Origin: AC-50 sp035640455
Lineage (GTDB): Bacteria; Actinomycetota; Thermoleophilia; Gaiellales; Gaiellaceae
Direction of reading: 5' to 3'
NCBI GenBank assembly: GCA_035640455.1
Contig: DASQWB010000139.1
Location: 1-10,449, forward strand
DNA: 10,449 bases
Shown: piece by piece, positions 6,167 to 10,449 of the stretch
How positions within the stretch are numbered: the stretch's first letter is position 1
How the letters are laid out: every line of letters begins with the position of its first letter
Notes under the pieces: model-generated
The model's input: the letters and a program-made list of their open reading frames with translations, nothing else
Told to the model about the DNA's origin: nothing
Database searches by the model: none
Program-made: the position numbers and the translations under genes

Positions 6167-7015
6167 TTAGGCCTCCGCTCCGGCCGGGACCTGCTCGACG
6201 ACGACGTGCTCCACCGGGATGCGTGTCTCCTTGCGCAGGCGCCCGACGACGTCGCGCTTGAGCCAGCCCGAGCGCTCGCCGGGGAAGGTGGAGACGATGA
6301 TCTGGTCGACGCGCTCGTCGTACACGGCCTGCATGGCCGCCGTGAACGGGTCCGGATGGGCGACCTGGCCGTGCGCCTCGATGCCTTCGCCGCGCAGGAT
6401 CGCGAGCACGCGGCGGAGGCGCCGCTCGGCGTCAGGGTACTCCGCCTGCGAAAGGTCGCTCTGCGGCGCAATGAGGAGGAAGCTCGCCGGCGAGCGGCGG
6501 GCGCGCTCGCGGATCCGCTCGAGCAGCGGCTCGCCGATGATCGTCTCGTTCGCGATCACGAGCACGTTGGCCTGGCCGCCCTCTTCGCGCTCCATGTCCG
6601 CGACGACGTGCTCGACCGGGATCGAGCCGGCAGCCGAGCGGATCCGGTCGACGACGTTGCGGCGCAGCCAGCCGGACTTCTCCTCCGGGTGCGTCGAGAC
6701 CACGATCGCGTCTGGCTCGAGCTGCGCGATCGCGTCGCGGACGGCGCCGACCGGATCGGCGTCGACGACGAGCCCATGGGCGGCGATGCCTTCGCCCCGC
6801 AGGAGCTCGAGCGTGCGGTCGAGCCGCCGGCCGGCGGCGGCGCGGCGGGTGTCCTCGTAGACGACGTAGCCCTCGCGCGGGTGGTTGATCGGCGCGAGCA
6901 CGGTGACGCGGATCGGCCCCTTCTGGGCTTGGCGCTTCAGCGCCTCGAGCAGGCTGCGGCCGGCGACCGTCTCGTTCGCGACAGCGATGATCTCACGCGG
7001 CGCCGGCTCGCTCAC
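6167..7015 (-). CDS. Tandem universal-stress-like domain protein
   Basis: This 282-residue soluble protein consists of two homologous alpha/beta domains, 8-140 and 149-275. Each begins with a strand running into ANET (13-16, ANETVAG; 155-158, ANETIIG) and ends with a signature loop, STHPEEKSGWL (107-117) and STFPGERSGWL (242-252), followed by VV-R-R and IPVEHVV. The halves are plainly a duplication. The fold pattern resembles UspA proteins, which often occur as tandem domains, but the ATP-binding glycine loop is replaced by the ST-P-SGWL segment. No signal peptide or membrane segment is seen. The GTG start at 7015 overlaps the stop of the small upstream ORF (GTGA) and has GAGG seven bases ahead. 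It lies between coxA and coxC, an unusual place for such a gene. Binding partner or ligand is unknown. Confidence 0.88.
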   Translation of the reverse strand: MSEPAPREIIAVANETVAGRSLLEALKRQAQKGPIRVTVLAPINHPREGYVVYEDTRRAAAGRRLDRTLELLRGEGIAAHGLVVDADPVGAVRDAIAQLEPDAIVVSTHPEEKSGWLRRNVVDRIRSAAGSIPVEHVVADMEREEGGQANVLVIANETIIGEPLLERIRERARRSPASFLLIAPQSDLSQAEYPDAERRLRRVLAILRGEGIEAHGQVAHPDPFTAAMQAVYDERVDQIIVSTFPGERSGWLKRDVVGRLRKETRIPVEHVVVEQVPAGAEA

Positions 7016-7116
7016 GCGTCCGCCTCGATTTCACGCGGTTCCGGCCGGCGGCGCAGACAGCCGTACCGGCAGAGCCGGCACGGCCTGTAGGCGACATCGC
7101 AAGCGACGCCGCTCAC
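7012..7116 (-). CDS. Small Cys-rich ORF (34 aa) between coxA and the USP-like gene
   Basis: A GTG start at 7116 opens a 34-codon frame that fills the gap between coxA and the tandem USP-like gene. Its GTG overlaps the coxA TGA (GTGA), and its own TGA overlaps the GTG of the next gene (again GTGA), a pattern typical of translationally coupled genes. AGGTG lies about eight bases before the start. The product would have four cysteines: Cys6, then PCRLCRYGC with Cys13, Cys16 and Cys20 (C-x2-C-x3-C), followed by a basic LRRRP and an acidic tail EIEADA. The Cys cluster could bind a metal (Zn, Cu or Fe-S), but no known family was recognised. It may be a chance frame in a short spacer; conservation in relatives would decide. 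Confidence 0.5.
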   Translation of the reverse strand: MSGVACDVAYRPCRLCRYGCLRRRPEPREIEADA

Positions 7117-9056
7117 GTCCGCCGCACCTGCTCGAGTTCGCCGACCTCGGCGCGGTCGCCGTTCAAGACGGCGTGGCGCGCGCCCGGGACCCCGTACTCA
7201 TACGGGCTTCCGACCACCTGCGGGATCTCGTCGAAGTTGAAGATCGGCGGCGGCGATGTGACCTGCCACTCGAGCGTGAGCGCCCGCCACGGGTTGCCCG
7301 GCGCAGGTGGCCCGAACCGCCAGCTGCGGACCATGTTGTAGAGGAACACCACCGTCGAGGCGCCGAGGCCGAAGGACGCGATCGAGATGAAGAGGTTCCA
7401 GTCCGCGAACCGGGGCGCGTAGTCGGCGACGCGGCGCGGCATCCCCTGGACCCCGATCAGATGCATCGGGAAGAAGGTCAGGTTGAACCCGACGAACGTG
7501 AGCCAGAAGTGGAGCTTGCCGAGCCGCTCGTCGTACATCCGGCCGGTCATCTTCGGGAACCAGTAGTAGATCCCGGCGAAGATCGTGAACAGCGACCCGC
7601 CGAAGAGCACGTAGTGGATGTGCGCGACGACGAAGTACGTGTCCGAGGTGTGGATGTCGATCGGGACTGCGCCGAGGTAGATCCCGGAGAGGCCGCCGAT
7701 CACGAACATCGAGACGAAGCCGAGCGCGAACAGCATCGGCGTCGAGAAGTTGATCCGCCCCTCCCACATCGTCGCGAGCCAGCTGAAGACCTTGATCCCG
7801 GTCGGAACGGCGATCAGCAGCGTCGTCGCCATCATCGGCACGCGCAGCCACGAGGCCATGCCCGAGACGAACATGTGGTGCGCCCACACCGAGAAGCCGA
7901 GCACGAGGATCGCGAGCAGCGAGAGCGCCATCAGCCGGTAGCCGAAGATCGGCTTCCGGGACATGACCGAGATGACCTCGGAGGCGATCCCGAAGCCGGG
8001 CAGCATCATGATGTAGACGGCCGGGTGCGAGTAGAACCAGAAGATGTGCTGGTAGGCGAGCGGATAGCCGCCGTGGCCGGGATCGAAGAAGTGCGTGTGC
8101 ATGATCCGGTCGAACATGACGAAGAACTGCGAGCCGGCGATGAACGGCGTCGCGATCACGACGAGGAGCGAGGTCGTGAAGTTCGCCCAGACGAGCAGCG
8201 GCATGCGCCAGAAGGTCATCCCCGGCGCGCGCATCGTGATGATCGTGACGAGGAAGTTGAGCGCCGTCATGATCGATGACGCGCCGGCCCACTGGACGCC
8301 CATGTTGAAGAACACCTGGCCGAGCGGCTGGTGCACGGCGAGGGGCGCGTAGCTCGTCCAGCCGGTCGCGAAGGCGCCGCCGGGGATGAGGAAGCTGCCG
8401 AGCATCATGAAGCCGGCGATCGGCAGCAGCCAGTAGGAGAGCGCGTTCAGGCGCGGAAAGGCCATGTCCGGCGCGCCCAGCATCAGCGGCACGACGAAGT
8501 TCGCGAGCCCGGCGAAGGCCGGGATCACGAAGAGGAAGATCATCAGCGAGGCGTGAACGGAGAAGAGCCCGTTGTAGGTCTGGTTGTCGAAGAACTGCAT
8601 CCCGGGCTTCGCGAGCTCGGCGCGGACGAACATCGCGAGCAGGCCGGCGGCGAGGAAGAAGAAGATCGTCGTCACGAGGTACTGGATGCCGATCACCTTG
8701 TGGTCTGTGTTCACGCGGAAGTAGTCGCGCCAGCTCCGCGCGCCGTGGCCCGAGTGGTCCTCCGGTCTGGTCGGCGCGCCGGACGCGTAGCGGACCCAGT
8801 AATCGAAGGCGCCGATCCCGGCGAGGAAGCCGATCGGCACCGTGGTCAGCTCGACCGTCGTGATGATCGTGCCCTTCCAGATCGGGTGCCAGCCCTCGGC
8901 CCAGCGGACGAGCACGGTGATGCCGGCGCCGATGCCGAAGAAGAGCGCCGTCATCCACGGGACGCGCAGCCAGCCCGGCGCGAGGAGGCGACGCCAACCG
9001 GTCGGCGGGGGAGCGGCGACGTGCTCGTGGACGTGTTCCGGGGCGACGGTCGTCAT
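7113..9056 (-). CDS. coxA: Cytochrome c oxidase subunit I, type A2 (caa3-type)
   Basis: This catalytic subunit reduces O2 to water at the haem a3-CuB centre and pumps protons. Ligands are all present: His168 and His481 (low-spin haem), His479 (haem a3), and CuB ligands His344, His393, His394. Tyr348 is the cross-linked tyrosine, and Lys422 (PTGIKVFSW) belongs to the K-channel. Helix VI reads FYSHPAVY: the D-channel glutamate of GHPEVY is replaced by Ala346, with Tyr342-Ser343 instead, the mark of type A2 oxidases such as that of Rhodothermus marinus. At 647 residues it is longer than the usual 530-570. About 110 residues precede the normal start of the domain (DYFRVNTDHK) and hold a His-rich tip and two extra helices (about 33-52 and 62-84); there is also a soluble C-tail. 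The ATG overlaps the coxB stop (ATGA). Confidence 0.98.
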   Translation of the reverse strand: MTTVAPEHVHEHVAAPPPTGWRRLLAPGWLRVPWMTALFFGIGAGITVLVRWAEGWHPIWKGTIITTVELTTVPIGFLAGIGAFDYWVRYASGAPTRPEDHSGHGARSWRDYFRVNTDHKVIGIQYLVTTIFFFLAAGLLAMFVRAELAKPGMQFFDNQTYNGLFSVHASLMIFLFVIPAFAGLANFVVPLMLGAPDMAFPRLNALSYWLLPIAGFMMLGSFLIPGGAFATGWTSYAPLAVHQPLGQVFFNMGVQWAGASSIMTALNFLVTIITMRAPGMTFWRMPLLVWANFTTSLLVVIATPFIAGSQFFVMFDRIMHTHFFDPGHGGYPLAYQHIFWFYSHPAVYIMMLPGFGIASEVISVMSRKPIFGYRLMALSLLAILVLGFSVWAHHMFVSGMASWLRVPMMATTLLIAVPTGIKVFSWLATMWEGRINFSTPMLFALGFVSMFVIGGLSGIYLGAVPIDIHTSDTYFVVAHIHYVLFGGSLFTIFAGIYYWFPKMTGRMYDERLGKLHFWLTFVGFNLTFFPMHLIGVQGMPRRVADYAPRFADWNLFISIASFGLGASTVVFLYNMVRSWRFGPPAPGNPWRALTLEWQVTSPPPIFNFDEIPQVVGSPYEYGVPGARHAVLNGDRAEVGELEQVRRT

Positions 9057-10069
9057 CGGCTTGCCTTCGAGGACGAGACGAGATACTGCACGAGCGCGTC
9101 GAGCTGGGACTTCGGGAGCTGCGAGAACGTCGACGGCATGACGTTCTTCGGGTAGCCCGGCGCGACGTAGGCGTTCGGGTCCACAATCGACTCGCGGACG
9201 AAGGCCTCGAGAGGCTTACCGGCTCCCTTCGCCTGCTGCGCGAGCTTGTCCAGGTCGGGCCCGATCTTCGCGGTCGCGCCCGCCGCCTTCAGCGTGTGGC
9301 ACGAGTTGCAGCCGTTGTTCACGAACACCGACTTGCCGGCCTGGCCGGCCGGCCCCGCGAGCGCCTTCCCCTGCTTGTTCACCCACGCGTCGAAGGCGGC
9401 CGGCTTCATGACGATCGCGCTCGTCCGCATGACGGCGTGGCCGAGGCCGCAGAGCTCGGTGCAGATGACGGGGTAGGTCCCGACGCGGTCGGGCGTGATC
9501 ACGAGCTTCGTCGTCAGGCCGGGGACGGCGTCCTGCTTCTGGCCGAACTCGGGGACCCAGAAGGAGTGGATCACGTCGAGCGATTTGAGGCGGAGCTCGA
9601 CCTTCCGTCCGACCGGCAGCCGGAGGTCGCCGGAGGTGAGGTTCTGGTGGCCGGGATACGAGAAGCTCCAGGCGAACTGCTGCGCGGTCACGTCGATCCG
9701 TATCGGGTTGCGGCCGGCGTTGCTGTTCTTCGCGAGCACGATGGCGCTCACGACCGCGATCGCGACGACGAGCGCGGTCGGGATCGCCGTCCACGTGATC
9801 TCGAGCCCGGTGTGGCCGTGGATCGGCGGGCCATCGGAGTCGTCGTCGGGCGCGGCGCGGAACTTCCACATCGAGTAGACGATCACGGCGGCCACGACCG
9901 CGAAGATCGCGATGCAGATCACGGTCACGAACCAGAAGACGAAGTCGATGCGGCCCGCCTCGCGCCCGGCGGGAGTCGGAAGCCAGCCGGGAACGAGAGC
10001 CAGGGTCGAGGCCGCTCCGCCCGCAACGAGGGCGAAGAGGACGAGCTGGACGACGGACCCCCGGCGCAC
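9053..10069 (-). CDS. coxB: Cytochrome c oxidase subunit II with fused cytochrome c (caa3-type)
   Basis: Subunit II accepts electrons from cytochrome c through the CuA centre. The 338-residue product has an N-terminal signal-like helix (about 7-26), two membrane helices (about 42-66 and 90-113), a cupredoxin domain and a fused cytochrome c domain. CuA ligands are His168 (VIHSFWVPEF), then Cys203, Glu205, Cys207, His211 and Met214 in CTELCGLGHAVM. The haem site is CNSCH (254-258), with Met311 in NVMPSTF as likely axial ligand. The fusion defines a caa3 enzyme, so electrons can come from a small or membrane-bound cytochrome such as the dihaem lipoprotein nearby. The GTG start at 10069 is the first possible one in frame (a TAG lies eight codons upstream), with only a distant AGG as ribosome binding site. 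It is the first gene of the operon. Confidence 0.97.
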   Translation of the reverse strand: MRRGSVVQLVLFALVAGGAASTLALVPGWLPTPAGREAGRIDFVFWFVTVICIAIFAVVAAVIVYSMWKFRAAPDDDSDGPPIHGHTGLEITWTAIPTALVVAIAVVSAIVLAKNSNAGRNPIRIDVTAQQFAWSFSYPGHQNLTSGDLRLPVGRKVELRLKSLDVIHSFWVPEFGQKQDAVPGLTTKLVITPDRVGTYPVICTELCGLGHAVMRTSAIVMKPAAFDAWVNKQGKALAGPAGQAGKSVFVNNGCNSCHTLKAAGATAKIGPDLDKLAQQAKGAGKPLEAFVRESIVDPNAYVAPGYPKNVMPSTFSQLPKSQLDALVQYLVSSSKASR

Positions 10070-10322
10070 CGAGCACGAGCCTAATGGACGCTACGGGCCT
10101 CCCGCCACGCGAACTGCCGGACTGCGATACAGCCGCAACAAGCGGCTCGACCGGTCATTTCAGACGGATGCACGGGCAGAGCCCGCACATCCTCAAAAAC
10201 GGCACTGCAAGCGGTGCCTCGGCGATACGAGTGCCACGAGCGCACCCGAAATGGCCTTTCGGTCGTTCTCCTATCGACCCCCTCCACCAGCGGGTCCATG
10301 CGAAGGAAACGAAGGAGGCTCG
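10070..10322. promoter_or_regulatory. Divergent control region with four inverted repeats
   Basis: This 253-bp region between coxB (minus) and the DUF6458-like gene (plus) must hold both promoters. Its base use is less GC-biased than its neighbours. Four inverted repeats were seen: AGCCGC/GCGGCT (10131-10147), GGATG-CGGGC/GCCCG-CATCC (10166-10192), GGCACTG/CGGTGCC (10201-10218, one G-T pair) and CCGAAA/TTTCGG (10246-10262). The second becomes a continuous 12-bp stem with two G-U pairs when read as minus-strand RNA. A possible -10 for the plus gene is TATCGA (10272-10277). No sure promoter could be assigned. The repeats could be operators or a structured 5' leader of the oxidase mRNA. Confidence 0.5.
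10166..10192. repeat. Imperfect inverted repeat upstream of coxB
   Basis: Arms GGATG and CATCC plus inner arms CGGGC and GCCCG enclose a three-base loop, with a CA/CA internal mismatch on the plus strand. As minus-strand RNA the mismatch becomes U-G and G-U pairs, giving a 12-bp hairpin with a UCU loop. It starts about 97 bases upstream of the coxB GTG and has no T-tract after it on either strand, so it does not look like a terminator. An operator or a leader hairpin fits better. Confidence 0.55.
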
Positions 10323-10449
10323 ATGGGACTCGGAGTCGGAATCTTCCTGACGGCGCTCGGCGCGATCCTCGCGTTCGCCGTCAGCGCCGACGTGTCGGGC
10401 GTGAACATCCACACCGTCGGCTGGATCCTGATGATCGTCGGGATCGCGG
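10323..10449 (+). CDS. DUF6458-like small membrane protein (C-terminus cut by window edge)
   Basis: The 42 codons before the right edge encode a small hydrophobic protein beginning MGLGVGIFLTALGAILAFAV, then a short polar turn (SADVSGVNIHT) and a second hydrophobic segment VGWILMIVGIA. This two-helix pattern, with G-I-F-L near the start, A-I-L-A-F-A-V and V-G-W-I-L-M near the end, matches my memory of the actinobacterial DUF6458 family, whose function is unknown. Members are usually under 100 residues, so about half is missing here. The start is well supported by a perfect AAGGAGG (10312-10318) four bases before the ATG. It diverges from the coxB operon and shares its upstream region; no functional link is shown. 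Confidence 0.8.
   Translation, partial: MGLGVGIFLTALGAILAFAVSADVSGVNIHTVGWILMIVGIA

Noticed and set aside
6157..6471. Upstream extension of the coxC frame to an ATG at 6471
   Set aside because: The extra 105 codons overlap the tandem USP-like gene and are Arg/Ser-rich; GTG at 6156 has a good AAAGGG and gives the family's usual N-terminus.
7198..9186. Very long (662-codon) minus-strand frame
   Set aside because: It is a shifted frame of coxA, with Arg/Asp/Leu-rich low-complexity translation and no family motifs.
10081..10299. 72-codon minus-strand frame with a CCGC cluster upstream of coxB
   Set aside because: Its third codon positions are rich in A/T, unlike all real genes here, it has no ribosome binding site or recognisable family, and it covers the inverted-repeat region.

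Overview
The window is very GC-rich, with strong G/C preference at third codon positions, frequent GTG/TTG starts and short spacers. The gene content is a caa3-type haem-copper oxidase of the YSHPxV class, a DUF6458-like protein, TatA/TatC without a nearby TatB, and SufC next to an SDR dehydrogenase. This points to a high-GC actinobacterial chromosome, probably of the Thermoleophilia kind (Gaiellales/Solirubrobacterales). That placement is inference from style and content; no rRNA gene is present to settle it. No tRNA, rRNA, CRISPR array, insertion sequence or phage gene was recognised, and no gene-free stretch exceeds 300 bases.

Left block (1-1796, minus strand): the N-terminal 217 codons of sufC (Fe-S cluster assembly ATPase) run off the left edge, and an SDR oxidoreductase lies upstream on the same strand. 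Middle block (1817-4789, plus strand): tatA and tatC (twin-arginine translocase), a membrane-anchored TPR protein, a STAS anti-anti-sigma protein, and a dihaem c-type cytochrome lipoprotein that starts two bases after the STAS stop. The divergent starts of the SDR gene and tatA are only about 20 bp apart, and tatA looks leaderless.

Right block (10069 down to 4900, minus strand): a tight terminal-oxidase operon, in transcription order coxB (CuA subunit with fused cytochrome c), coxA, an unlisted 34-codon Cys-rich ORF, a tandem-domain universal-stress-like protein, coxC, and a second universal-stress-like protein carrying two membrane helices. The junctions are ATGA and GTGA overlaps or 9-10 base gaps, so the two stress-like proteins and the small ORF are very likely co-transcribed with the oxidase. 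The dihaem lipoprotein converges on this operon and could feed electrons to it. The convergent spacer (4790-4899) carries a canonical G-quadruplex motif. A 253-bp divergent region (10070-10322) with four inverted repeats separates coxB from a partial DUF6458-like gene at the right edge.

Most worth following up: three copies of a degenerate USP-like domain with its own signature (ANETxxG near the start, STxPxxxSxWL near the end) embedded in an aerobic oxidase operon, together with a tiny C-x2-C-x3-C ORF joined to its neighbours by GTGA overlaps on both sides. This may be an undescribed accessory module of an actinobacterial caa3 oxidase.
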